Shown: in pieces, positions 16,924-25,876 of the stretch
Numbering within the stretch: position 1 is the stretch's first letter
Layout of the letters: each line of letters begins with the position of its first letter
Assembly (NCBI GenBank): GCA_002502245.1
Contig: DAPW01000017.1
Span: 1-64,000, forward strand
Direction of reading: 5' to 3'
Source of the DNA: Methanoregula sp. UBA154
Lineage (GTDB): Archaea; Halobacteriota; Methanomicrobia; Methanomicrobiales; Methanospirillaceae
DNA length: 64,000 nt
Position numbers and translations under genes: made by a program
Notes under the pieces: model-generated
The model's database searches: none
Told to the model about the DNA's origin: nothing
The model's input: only the letters and a program-made list of their open reading frames with translations

Positions 16924-19161
16924 ATGCAGAAAACGGGCAGAATCACGGTTCGCGGAATTGTTCAGGGTGTCGGGTTCCGCCCGTTCGTCTTCGCCCAGGC
17001 CTGTGATCTTGGCATCTCGGGCTCGGTAAAAAACCTCGGCAGCGAAGTGGAGATCTACGCCCGGGGGGAGCGGTTCGAGGAGTTTGTCGGCGCGGTCTCA
17101 CGGGGCCCGCCGCTCTCGCGGATAGATTCTGTTGAAGTGACGGGCACGATAAAGGAGATCCCGGACGGTTTTTTTATCCTCTCAAGCGGCTCCGGCTCCC
17201 ATTCCGGCATGATCCCGCCCGATATTGCGATCTGCAGCGAGTGCATTGCCGATATTTTTCATAAGGGCGGCAGGTACGAACACTACTGGGCGACATCGTG
17301 CGTGAACTGCGGGCCACGGTACAGCATCATCAGCGAAATCCCCTATGACAGGGAACGGACCTCAATGGCGGATTTCCCGATGTGCCCGTCCTGTGCTGCG
17401 GAGTACAGCGACCCAAGCTCCCGGCGGCACCATGCCCAGACGATCGCGTGCCCGCTCTGCGGCCCGGAACTCGCCCTGTATGATACGATCGGGAATGTGG
17501 TAGACGCTGCCGACCCGGTGAAAGAGGCCGCGGGACTGCTCGATGCCGGGTTCATCCTTGCCATGCGGGGGATCGGCGGGTTCCACCTTGCCTGTATCGA
17601 GGAATCGGCGGGCACCCTGAAACACCGCCTCGGCCGGATCGAGCAGCCGTTTGCGATCATGGTCCGCCCGGACCATATCGACGAGCTCGCACGCGTATCC
17701 CGGCATGAACACAACCTGCTCGAAAGCCCGGTCCACCCGATCGTTGTCCTGGAAAAGCGGGACCATTCTGGCCATGCGGAGATCAGCAACCTCCACACCA
17801 TCGGCTGCATGCTTCCCTACACCGGGCTCCACCATCTTCTCTTCTCATTTCTCCGCCACCCGCTCCTGGTCATGACCAGCGCCAACATGCCCGGCTACCC
17901 GATGATCACGGCTATCGATGTCGCGATGGCAAAGCTGAACCGGGACGCCGACTTCTTCCTCACCCACAACCGTATCCTCGTCAACCGGTGCGACGATTCC
18001 GTGATGCGCGATGGCACCATCATCCGGCTCTCGCGGGGTATTGCCCCGAAACGGACGGCGATCGATCTCGGAAACCGCTGCATCCTCGGTGTCGGCCCCG
18101 AGCTGAACGCGAATACCACCATCTACCGGAGCGGATTTACCGTTACCTCCCCGCATATCGGCAACGTGCGGAACCCGCCGACCCTTGAGTACCTGCAGGA
18201 GACGGTATCAAACCTCCAGCGGATCCTCGGGGCGAAGTTCGACGTGATTGCACACGACCTCCACCCCCGCTTCCTCTCGACGCGCTTTGCCCGGGAACTT
18301 GCCGCCGATAACCACCTCGAGCTTGTCCCGGTCCAGCACCACCGGGCGCATATCGCGGCAGCAACTACCGGGCCGTGCATCGGGATCGCGATAGACGGCG
18401 TCGGTTACGGCGATGACGGCACCGTCTGGGGCGGGGAGGTCTTCTGCGGGCAGGTGCCGGACCTGCAGCGGGTCGCACACCTCGGGCCGGTCGCCATGCC
18501 GGGCGGGGACCTTGCCACCCGCTTCCCGGAGCGGATGCTCTACGGCATCCTGCCTGACGACGAAGTGCTTGCACTCCTCGCCTCCCGTGGCTGGCCTGAC
18601 GCAGACCTTGGTGTCCTGAAAAAACAGGTGGCCTCAGGGTTCAATGTCCCGGTCACCACCAGCACCGGCCGGGTGCTGGATGCCGCCAGCGCCCTGCTCG
18701 GGATCTGCCGGGAACGGACGTACGATGGCGAGCCGGCGATGAAACTCGAATCTGCCGCAGAGGGGATGGAGCCAGAACCCTGGGACCTCGCGTTCTCCGC
18801 CCTCAACGGGTGCGAGATACTTTCGACGCGTGCCCTGATGAGGACTGCATTTGCCAGGATACAGGACGCGGGTACGGATGATCGACGTCTTGTCCGCTCG
18901 CTAGCCGCATCCATCCAGTTCAACCTTGCCCGGGGGATTGCCGCCCTTGCCATACGGGCTGCCGAGCGTGAGGGCATGAAAAATATTGCCCTGAGCGGAG
19001 GAGTTGCCTACAACCATGCAATCCGCGAGACCATCCGGCAGGAGATTACAGCCCGGGGTTTCACCTGTATTCTCAACAACGATTACCCGCTCGGGGACGG
19101 GTGCGTCTCCTTCGGGCAATGCGTGTATGCCGGGATACTCCTGAACGGGCGGCGGGATTGA
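16924..19161 (+). CDS. hypF: [NiFe]-hydrogenase maturation carbamoyltransferase HypF
   Basis: A 745-aa protein of full family length. HypF converts carbamoyl phosphate and ATP to the carbamoyl donor for the CN ligands of [NiFe] hydrogenases, passing it to HypE. Domains in order: acylphosphatase (1-90, RGIVQGVGFRPFVF), two zinc-finger-like CxxC pairs (near CSECIADIF, CVNCGPRYS, CPSCAAEY, CPLCGPEL), a YrdC-like domain (about 195-375), and the Kae1-like carbamoyltransferase domain (QHHRAHIAAA, IAIDGVGYGDDGTVWGGE, LSGGVAYNHAI). No other hyp gene is nearby. Confidence 0.95.
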   Translation: MQKTGRITVRGIVQGVGFRPFVFAQACDLGISGSVKNLGSEVEIYARGERFEEFVGAVSRGPPLSRIDSVEVTGTIKEIPDGFFILSSGSGSHSGMIPPDIAICSECIADIFHKGGRYEHYWATSCVNCGPRYSIISEIPYDRERTSMADFPMCPSCAAEYSDPSSRRHHAQTIACPLCGPELALYDTIGNVVDAADPVKEAAGLLDAGFILAMRGIGGFHLACIEESAGTLKHRLGRIEQPFAIMVRPDHIDELARVSRHEHNLLESPVHPIVVLEKRDHSGHAEISNLHTIGCMLPYTGLHHLLFSFLRHPLLVMTSANMPGYPMITAIDVAMAKLNRDADFFLTHNRILVNRCDDSVMRDGTIIRLSRGIAPKRTAIDLGNRCILGVGPELNANTTIYRSGFTVTSPHIGNVRNPPTLEYLQETVSNLQRILGAKFDVIAHDLHPRFLSTRFARELAADNHLELVPVQHHRAHIAAATTGPCIGIAIDGVGYGDDGTVWGGEVFCGQVPDLQRVAHLGPVAMPGGDLATRFPERMLYGILPDDEVLALLASRGWPDADLGVLKKQVASGFNVPVTTSTGRVLDAASALLGICRERTYDGEPAMKLESAAEGMEPEPWDLAFSALNGCEILSTRALMRTAFARIQDAGTDDRRLVRSLAASIQFNLARGIAALAIRAAEREGMKNIALSGGVAYNHAIRETIRQEITARGFTCILNNDYPLGDGCVSFGQCVYAGILLNGRRD

Positions 19162-19192
19162 GATTTTTCCGAAGAATATTTTCCCGCAAGAT

Positions 19193-19359
19193 GATGCCCC
19201 CTCTTGCGCCACCACTCCGCCGCGGGGGGGGGACGGGGTGCATTGCGATAGTGCCGCATTACCTGTTCGGGAAAGTTGAAAAATTCCGGAGTACCCGACT
19301 CCGTCCTGTCGCAAACGCCCCGCCCCCAACAGGGGCTGGGCTGGCGTAAGGGGGGCATC
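19193..19359 (+). repeat. Dispersed repeat, copy 5, with terminal inverted repeats
   Basis: A 167-bp element bounded by GATGCCCCCTCTTGCGCCA (19193-19211) and its near-complement TGGCGTAAGGGGGGCATC (19342-19359). It carries the ATTGCGATAGTGCCGCATTACC block of the family. It lies between hypF and the next plus-strand gene. It has no coding capacity. Confidence 0.8.
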
Positions 19360-19444
19360 TCTTGTGTTAAATTTTCTCTTAATAAGCATATTATTTACCG
19401 GCAACTAAACTGCCGGACATTTTATAGCGCACAAGAAAGAAATT

Positions 19445-19882
19445 GTGAACCAACGAACAATGGAACCCGATGACACGCTCCAGGAGCAGGAGAAGAAGAT
19501 AAAACACCTCGAACTGGAGCTCAACGACCTCCGGCAGGGACTGACTGTCGTAGCCGATTACTACCGCGACCTCCGGCAGGTCTCCCGGCAACAGGTGGCG
19601 ACTGAGATCGTTGACCGGGATATCGCACGACCGCTCGTGGAAGTAGACCGGGAGTTCGAGTGCATCTGGCGGTTCCATGAGGATGTACTGGTCCCGGACC
19701 CGACGGCGCACGTTCCCTGCACTGCCATGTTCGAGGCGTTCGTGCGCTACTGTGCCCGGACCGGGCGGAGCCCCGTTGAACAGAAAGCGTTTGAATTTGT
19801 TCTGAGCCGCATGGAGAACCCCAGCCCGGCTTCCGGGAACGGGGAATGGACCGGTTACCGTCTCCGCCCGGACCAGATGTGA
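19445..19882 (+). CDS. Hypothetical protein with coiled coil
   Basis: A 145-aa soluble protein. Residues 10-50 form an acidic/basic coiled coil (EQEKKIKHLELELNDLRQGL). The C-terminal part (MFEAFVRYCARTGRSPVEQK, AFEFVLSRM) resembles the winged-helix region seen at the end of D5/P4-type virus primases, a weak similarity by eye. The frame opens with a GTG at 19445; an ATG at 19460 (MEPDDTLQEQ) is an equally good start. It is followed after 25 nt by a radical SAM gene. Function unknown. Confidence 0.6.
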   Translation: MNQRTMEPDDTLQEQEKKIKHLELELNDLRQGLTVVADYYRDLRQVSRQQVATEIVDRDIARPLVEVDREFECIWRFHEDVLVPDPTAHVPCTAMFEAFVRYCARTGRSPVEQKAFEFVLSRMENPSPASGNGEWTGYRLRPDQM

Positions 19883-19907
19883 CGGGCCCGTAAGGCCTCT
19901 GCGTGTC

Positions 19908-20906
19908 ATGACCCATTTTCATATCACCGAAGAATCAGGGATCCCGCTTATCGGTTCACTCTATTTCGGTATCATTGACCGGGGCACGAGCCTGTTGCAG
20001 GTCCGCCCCAGCTGCGGCTGTAACCTGAACTGCCCGTTCTGCTCGGTGGATGCCGGGCCGGCGACGAAGACGCGGGCCACGAGCTACGAGGTGGAGATGG
20101 AGTACCTGCTCGGGGCGGTGCAGGAGATCGCCCGGTTCAAGGGTCCCGGTGTCGAATGCCACATCGATTCGCCCGGGGAGCCCCTCATGTACCGCCGTCT
20201 CCCGGAGCTGGTGGCAGCACTCAGGGAAATTAAGGAGGTAACTGCCATCTCTGTCCAGACCAACGGCACCCTTCTTGATGAGAAGATTATCGGAGCCCTT
20301 GAATCGGCAGGGCTCGACCGGATCAATCTCTCGCTCCATGCGCTGGACCCCGCAATCGCACGCGAACTTGCCGGTGTTGAATGGTTCAATATCCAGAAAC
20401 TCATGGAGTCTGCACGGGCGGTTGCCCGGAGCAGGATCGATCTCCTGATCGCCCCGGTCTATATCCCGGGGATCAATGATGCCGAGATCCCGAAGCTGAT
20501 CCGGTTTGCGCAGGAGATCGGGGCCGGCAAACGGTTCCCCCCGCTCGGGATCCAGAAGTTCGAGCATTACCGCTACGGCAGGTCGCCGAAAGGGGTGAAG
20601 GCCCAGAGCTGGTGGCAGTTTTACAACCGGAGCCTCCGGCCGTGGGAGAAAGAGTTCGGCCTGAAGCTCGAGCTGAATCCCGCACGGGACTTTGGCACGG
20701 TCCGGCGCCCCTTTGTCCCGCTCGCGTTCAACAAGGGTGAGAAGGTAACGGTGGAGATCCGGGCGCCGGGCTGGATCCACGGCGAGATGCTTGGGGTTGC
20801 CCGTAACCGGGTGGTGTCGGTATACAACTGCGAGAAGCAGGCGGGGAACGTGCGGGTGAAGATCGTCTCGACCAAGCACAATATCTATACCGGAATGCCG
20901 ATCTGA
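19908..20906 (+). CDS. Radical SAM protein with C-terminal TRAM-like domain
   Basis: A 332-aa enzyme. The cluster motif is C38-x3-C42-x2-C45 (CNLNCPFC), preceded by an extra C36. SAM-binding features follow: DSPGEPLMYRRLPELV, then VTAISVQTNGTLL and RINLSLHALDP. The last 70 residues (PLAFNKGEKVTVEIRAPGWI, then GVARNRVVSVYNC) look like a TRAM-type nucleic-acid-binding fold. It resembles the archaeal COG2100-type Fe-S oxidoreductases, whose reaction is not known to me. A TRAM end suggests an RNA substrate (inference). Confidence 0.8.
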   Translation: MTHFHITEESGIPLIGSLYFGIIDRGTSLLQVRPSCGCNLNCPFCSVDAGPATKTRATSYEVEMEYLLGAVQEIARFKGPGVECHIDSPGEPLMYRRLPELVAALREIKEVTAISVQTNGTLLDEKIIGALESAGLDRINLSLHALDPAIARELAGVEWFNIQKLMESARAVARSRIDLLIAPVYIPGINDAEIPKLIRFAQEIGAGKRFPPLGIQKFEHYRYGRSPKGVKAQSWWQFYNRSLRPWEKEFGLKLELNPARDFGTVRRPFVPLAFNKGEKVTVEIRAPGWIHGEMLGVARNRVVSVYNCEKQAGNVRVKIVSTKHNIYTGMPI

Positions 20907-21091
20907 CCAATGGAACCGGACAGACGTTCTCTAAAATGTCGTCCCCAGCTCTGCTGCGGCCTCATTTCCGGATCTGACAAAACACTTTCCTGCGGCCGGG
21001 CTGCGGACAGGACGGGCGTTCCTGAACGGAATGATAATCAGAAGATAACTGAATGATAATTTTTCAGGAATAGGAAAGGAAAAAAGAAAAT

Positions 21092-21409
21092 TCAGCCGAA
21101 CAGGGCACCGAGCCCTGCCATGCCGCTCTCTTCTTCTGCCTTCTTGTCCTCTTCCTTGTGCTCTTCCTTGGCGGGTGCTGCTGCGCCTGCTGCGGCGGGT
21201 GCTGCTGCGACGGCGACCGGGGCTGCTGCTGCTGCCTTGATCGCTTCTTCAATGCTGACGCCATCGAGCGCTGCAATGAGTGCCTTTACCCGTGATTCGT
21301 CTGCTGCTACACCTGCGGCGGTCAGGACTGCCTTGACGCCGTTCTCATCGACCTTCTTGCCTGCCTTGTGCAGGAGAAGTGCTGCATAGATATACTCCAT
21401 TTGTTTCAC
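21092..21409 (-). CDS. rpl12: 50S ribosomal protein P1 (archaeal L12)
   Basis: A 105-aa acidic stalk protein. The N-terminal dimerisation domain ([21 protein letters not shown]) is followed by an Ala-rich hinge (about 60-80) and an acidic tail ending [10 protein letters not shown], the conserved elongation-factor-binding end. Archaeal P1 dimers bind P0 on the ribosomal stalk. It is the last gene of L11-L1-P0-P1, 16 nt after P0. Confidence 0.97.
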   Translation of the reverse strand: MKQMEYIYAALLLHKAGKKVDENGVKAVLTAAGVAADESRVKALIAALDGVSIEEAIKAAAAAPVAVAAAPAAAGAAAPAKEEHKEEDKKAEEESGMAGLGALFG

Positions 21410-21425
21410 CTCAAATATCAGATTA

Positions 21426-22274
21426 TTATTTTACCAGGCTCTTGATGACCTGGCCTTCTCTGTACGCTTTACCGATAATCGCATCGACAACATCTTTCTC
21501 GTAGATTGCTGCTTCGATTGCAAGCCCGCGTGCATCCCTGACCGCCTTGATCAGGATTGCATCCATCGAGTCCTTTGTCGGGATCGCTGCCTCGACCGAG
21601 AGGGCGAGTGCCTGCCTGCTGGCAAGTGCGATCTGTCCGAAGATGACGGTCTCGTCAACCGCAAGCACCGATGGCTCGAAGATGTCGCCTTCATGATACG
21701 CGACCTGCAGGGCAAGTCCCACGTCCATGGGCTTGATATCGAGCTTGACCAGGATCGCGGCGAGTTTCGCCGAGATAACGCCGCCTTTCCTGACAACGGT
21801 CTTGGTCTCCTTGATCCTGACCTTGCCGCCTTCAATTGCCGCGGGGATGCCGGCCTGCTGGAGCTCGCCGACAATCGGGCCCGGCTTGAAGCTCGTGGGA
21901 CCGCTTGCAATAACGATGTCCTCCGGCGCTTTCTCGCCGGCCTTTGCCGCCATCTTGGTCTTGGTCTTCTCGAGCTGCTTGTAGAGCTTGAACGGGTTGT
22001 CGTTGGTGAAGATGATCGCCGAGTGACCGGAGATGTACTTCGTCAGGTTCCTGACGTCCCCGCCGATCTCGTTGAACGCGTGCGTGATGAGGGTGTTCCT
22101 CGTCACCTTGATGAGCGCCTTTCCGCGGAGGTTCCGGCGGATCTGCTGCACCTGCTGTGCGGGAATACCGTACATGTCGACAAGCCCGATGAGCTTGTAC
22201 TGCTTGGCGTTCTTCTTGATCTCTTCGACCTCGTCTTTCTTCCACGCGGGGAGGTGGTGGGTGTATAACGCCAT
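21426..22274 (-). CDS. rplP0: 50S ribosomal protein P0 (uL10), lacking the usual acidic tail
   Basis: A 282-aa stalk-base protein. The rRNA-binding N-domain ([37 protein letters not shown]) and the archaeal insertion ([20 protein letters not shown]) are intact. Three spine helices for P1 dimers are readable at the end ([20 protein letters not shown]). The protein stops at [10 protein letters not shown], without the Ala-rich acidic GLGALFG tail that many archaeal P0 proteins share with P1. It follows L1 with a 1-3 nt overlap. Confidence 0.93.
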   Translation of the reverse strand: MALYTHHLPAWKKDEVEEIKKNAKQYKLIGLVDMYGIPAQQVQQIRRNLRGKALIKVTRNTLITHAFNEIGGDVRNLTKYISGHSAIIFTNDNPFKLYKQLEKTKTKMAAKAGEKAPEDIVIASGPTSFKPGPIVGELQQAGIPAAIEGGKVRIKETKTVVRKGGVISAKLAAILVKLDIKPMDVGLALQVAYHEGDIFEPSVLAVDETVIFGQIALASRQALALSVEAAIPTKDSMDAILIKAVRDARGLAIEAAIYEKDVVDAIIGKAYREGQVIKSLVK

Positions 22275-22918
22275 TATTCCAGCCTCACTGCGGGACCCAT
22301 CGTGGTCTTGACAAAGACGGAGCGGACGTTTAAGGGACCCTGTTCAAGGACAGACTCGATCCTTTTCACGATCGTCTCGATGTTCTCAGCGACCTGTTCC
22401 GGCTTCATTGCCGTTGTTCCGACCTTGGTGGAGAAGACCGTCTTGTCTTTCGTACGGATCTTCACCGAGTTGCGCAGGCGCTCGACAATCGGGCGGATAT
22501 CCTGCTGTGCGGGAATCGGCATGGGCATCCTGCCACGCGGACCGAGCCGGGGACCTAAGTACCGGCCGACACCGGGCATCACTCCCGTCTCTGCAAGGAA
22601 GTACCGGTACGTACTGGCAACCTTCCGTGCTTCGCGGGGTGCACCGCCGAGCCGCTCAACTTCTTCAGGGCCGATGATCAGGTCGACTTTGGCTTCCTTT
22701 GCCTGCGTGACGATATCGCCCTTCCCGATGACACAGATATTGATCTTTTCACCCGTGCCGTGGGGGAGCATAATCGTCTCGTCGATACGATTTTTCGGCT
22801 GCGCCATATCGATATTCTTGAGATTGATGGTAATATCGATGCTCTCAGAGAACTTACGCTTTGGCGCCTTCTCAATCGCCGTTTTGACGGCTTCTAAAAT
22901 TTTGGCCCTATCAACCAT
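22274..22918 (-). CDS. rpl1: 50S ribosomal protein uL1
   Basis: A 214-aa L1 of normal archaeal length. The RNA-binding region includes FSESIDITINLKNIDMAQPK, and the second domain has the GVGRYLGPRLGPRGRMP signature. It forms the movable L1 stalk at the tRNA exit. In methanococci L1 also represses its own operon by binding its mRNA; whether the site exists here was not tested. A GGAGGAAT lies 5 nt before the ATG. Confidence 0.97.
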   Translation of the reverse strand: MVDRAKILEAVKTAIEKAPKRKFSESIDITINLKNIDMAQPKNRIDETIMLPHGTGEKINICVIGKGDIVTQAKEAKVDLIIGPEEVERLGGAPREARKVASTYRYFLAETGVMPGVGRYLGPRLGPRGRMPMPIPAQQDIRPIVERLRNSVKIRTKDKTVFSTKVGTTAMKPEQVAENIETIVKRIESVLEQGPLNVRSVFVKTTMGPAVRLE

Positions 22919-22971
22919 CAGATTCCTCCATAGTTCTCTCGACCTTTCGATCTCCTATGGTTTTCTCCTGT

Positions 22972-23448
22972 TTATTTCACGAGTACGCTGTCGTACTTGC
23001 CTTCTGCGATGAGGGCGAGAACCTCTTTTGGTTTCTTGCCGTCAACGGTGACTCCCACGCTCACGCACGTGCCGATGACCTCTCTGACTGCGGTCTTCAG
23101 CTCGTAGGAGAGCATGCCTTCGAGTTTCATGTTGGCAATCCTGACAGCGGCCTCGAATGGCAGATTGCCTGCCACAATGGCGTTGGGCTCCTTTGAACCT
23201 TTCTCGATACCGGCCTCTTTCTTGATGAGTGCCGTGGTCGGCGGGATACCGACCGTCAAGGTGAAGTTCTTCTTTGCGTCGACTTCGATCCTGACCGGGA
23301 CCGACATTCCGTTGAAGGATGCGGTCTTCTTGTTGATCTCGTCGACTACGGCCTTCACGTTGATACCGAGTGGTCCAAGCGACGGTCCAAGGGGTGGACC
23401 TGCCGTTGCCTTTCCGCCGGGTACTAAAACCTCGACCACTTCTGCCAT
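22972..23448 (-). CDS. rpl11: 50S ribosomal protein uL11
   Basis: A 158-aa protein starting [20 protein letters not shown], with the proline-rich switch region ([20 protein letters not shown]) and the rRNA-binding C-domain ([20 protein letters not shown]). The ATG at 23448 is the family start; the reading frame stays open to 23598 without protein-like sequence. It opens the L11-L1-P0-P1 operon. In most archaea secE and spt5 precede it directly; here they lie 8 kb away. Confidence 0.97.
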   Translation of the reverse strand: MAEVVEVLVPGGKATAGPPLGPSLGPLGINVKAVVDEINKKTASFNGMSVPVRIEVDAKKNFTLTVGIPPTTALIKKEAGIEKGSKEPNAIVAGNLPFEAAVRIANMKLEGMLSYELKTAVREVIGTCVSVGVTVDGKKPKEVLALIAEGKYDSVLVK

Positions 23449-23947
23449 AGTCTGTGCACCATGCCGTCCCTTGTTAAAGGGGTCCAAGCTTGGGTCTGTA
23501 AATATTGATGGGAAATGACTTAAAGGTGATCGTGGGTGGAGGGGAGAGATGGTCATGAACAGCGATAACAAAGACGGTGTTTTAATACCGTTTTTCATGA
23601 AAAGGCAATCAGCATTTTGCGATACTATCCCTTTGAAACTGAGCGTTTTTATTAGGTTGAATCAGGAGAGCACTTAACCGGGTGACAGGATGCTCTTATG
23701 GAGCATCAGGGGGCGTTCCCTGTTACTTCGTATTCGCCCCCGGGAATAGGGTGATCAGGTTGTTCCCGCTCGCACCAGACCGGTGCTTATACCGCTTTGA
23801 TGGCAGAACCTCTCTGATATTTGTCAACGTATTTTCATCGGGGAAACGGCCCGCTCCTTTGCAAAACACCAAAAGAACGTGGATAAGGACCCCGTATCAG
23901 TACCGGTTAAGAAAACTATATGCCCGTTCAGACATAAAGGGGGAAAT
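23449..23947. other. Divergent intergenic region
   Basis: About 500 bp between the start of rpl11 (minus) and the lipoprotein gene (plus). It must carry the promoter of the L11 operon; an AT-rich TCAATATTTACAG (minus strand, about 23498-23510) is a candidate TATA element. Before the lipoprotein, ACTATATG near 23912 and AGGGGGAAAT just before the ATG are the likely TATA box and ribosome binding site. No gene was seen in it. Confidence 0.5.
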
Positions 23948-24739
23948 ATGAAAAATTGGCAGATTTCAGCACTTCTTGGAATCCTGATACTCGGATTTTT
24001 ACTGGCAGGCGGATGTTCAAGCACGGTATCTCCTGGTACTCCTTCACAACCAACTACATCAACGGTTACGATCGCAACCGCTCCGGTTCCGCCTACCCTG
24101 GTGTCAACTACTGCGGTCCCGACTACTGCAATGGCATTTTCAACCAATGAAATTAACAAACATTTTGTAGATATCGCATTCGATCCTGATAATGCGTACA
24201 TCAATAAATGGGAACTCGATTTTGTTGACATTGGAATTTCAGGAGCCTACACCGACGCGGATATTATAATGTTGAATAATTTTACCCAATTGTTCAACAA
24301 GTACTCTTCCGTGGAATTATTAGAGGTTAAAAAAGATCGGGTGACGGCAAATATTGTTTTGAGATTTATGCCGGAGTCTGGTTTACAGGCTATCGAAACG
24401 GAAAACAGCTGGAAAATTTACAAAAATCGCGAAACCGGGGATATAATTTTCGTTTATACAAAAACGCCAGATACCCCGAAGTCAGAGACGATTTTTATCA
24501 ATTCAGATTTTAAAGGGGATGAACGCACGCATTGGATTTTACGTGCATTGCTCTATGGACTGGGATTCCATGGAGAGAGCGGCAATTACCCGGACAGTAT
24601 ATTTTATTCGGGCTCCGGTACTACAACTTCTCTGAGTAAAATCGATTTAAAAGTCGTAGAACTGATGTACGGTAAAAAAATTTACAATGGTATGGATCTC
24701 ACCGACGTACAGGAACTCCTCCTGATCGATAACGAATAA
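23948..24739 (+). CDS. Lipoprotein with degenerate metzincin-like C-terminus
   Basis: A 263-aa secreted protein. Residues 1-22 are a signal peptide with the lipobox LLAGGC, followed by a Thr/Ser/Pro-rich linker (about 23-65). The C-terminal part reads THWILRALLYGLGFHGESGN, then PDSIFYSGSG, then LSKIDLKVVELMYG. This is the layout of matrixin-like proteases, but with no HExxH: the first zinc ligands are lost. It resembles DUF2927-type domains. It may bind rather than cut. The gene is AT-richer than its neighbours, hinting at different ancestry. Confidence 0.7.
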   Translation: MKNWQISALLGILILGFLLAGGCSSTVSPGTPSQPTTSTVTIATAPVPPTLVSTTAVPTTAMAFSTNEINKHFVDIAFDPDNAYINKWELDFVDIGISGAYTDADIIMLNNFTQLFNKYSSVELLEVKKDRVTANIVLRFMPESGLQAIETENSWKIYKNRETGDIIFVYTKTPDTPKSETIFINSDFKGDERTHWILRALLYGLGFHGESGNYPDSIFYSGSGTTTSLSKIDLKVVELMYGKKIYNGMDLTDVQELLLIDNE

Positions 24740-25876
24740 TTTTTATTTTTTTCCTGAGATTTGTCAACTTTTCATCAGGTTACTGGATCCTTTCCCCCGC
24801 TCCATACCGTACCACAAGTCACGAAATCGCTTCTCACCCGGGTGCGATTCTGACGAGGAGTCGCACCGACTGCACTTTGGATGGTGTATGACATCCCTCA
24901 ATCAGGCCCCGTAACAGCCCGGATTCCCTTCCCGGAACCGAATCTCTGGATAGTTATTCAAAAAAACGCCCTTCCACTCCTCGCGTTTACGATGTAAAAA
25001 CACTCCCGGGAACGTAGGGGGTACCGGACAGTTACAGCGGCCGATCTCCCCTCAGATCGGCTACCTCGCGGGTGCAGAATCCCACAGAAAAACACCCGGC
25101 AAAACGACGCCCGTATCCGCGTTCTGTGGCGGTTCAGGTTTTTCCAGGGGTTATTATGGGACGTGGCGAAGAAAACCCCGGAATCACATTTTCACGTTGG
25201 AGAATCACGGAGGGAACGATTGTCGGACGGGTTGACGAAGGATGTCTGCTACTGAGAGGCGGATCCAATAAATCCATGAATCCTCCAGGATCCGGCCTTC
25301 ACTATCCAAAGTACACCGTCCGACCCCCTCACCTCCCAACGCATTCCCGACCACTCCCTTCTCTTTCATTTCACGTCGTAAAATCGCTTGACAATTAGCG
25401 AGAAAGTCTGCGAAAAGAAGCACGGCGTTGGGGGGGTCGGGCGGTGTACTTTATGAAACGAAAGGTCATGAGAGGGCCGGCATACTCATAAATTTCTGAC
25501 GTGAACTTCCCGGACCAGCCATTCCGCACGGAATCGGATTGTACCCGTCCGACCTCCCTCTCTGCACTGTACCGGCTCACTTCTTCCCTATCAGGACAGC
25601 GACGGACGGTTTATCAGTCACCGTTCCTGCCCGGGCGCTTCGGGTTCCACCGCATCTTCATGTACATCGTGCCGGCCCGGAGTACATCCGGCATCTTTGC
25701 CAGTCGCTTCGCACGGGTATCTTCGCGTTTCACCCCGCTCGATCCATCCCGGGTAATCGTTGCTGGTTCGGCAGACGTTTTTCAAATACGCTGAACAGTC
25801 CGCTCTCATGCAGCGCTGTGTTTTCCGTAACCGGGCACAGGATTGCGTGGTCTCCGGACTGCCGGGGACGACAGCA
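24740..25876. other. Long gene-free region before cooS
   Basis: About 1.1 kb between the convergent lipoprotein gene and cooS. A hairpin is visible (GGTGCGA 24841-24847 with TCGCACC 24861-24867). A minus-strand stretch of about 50 codons ending at 25614 (VKREDTRAKRLAKMPDVLRA...) looks protein-like but has no convincing start and may be a gene remnant. The other ORFs here have the composition of chance frames. Confidence 0.5.

Noticed and set aside
19445..19882. Prophage or integrated virus, from a D5-primase-like end
   Set aside because: The similarity is weak, and no integrase, capsid, terminase or att site is nearby.
25072..25398. A 108-codon plus-strand frame in the gap before cooS
   Set aside because: Pro/Ser/His-rich composition and no ribosome binding site; most likely chance.
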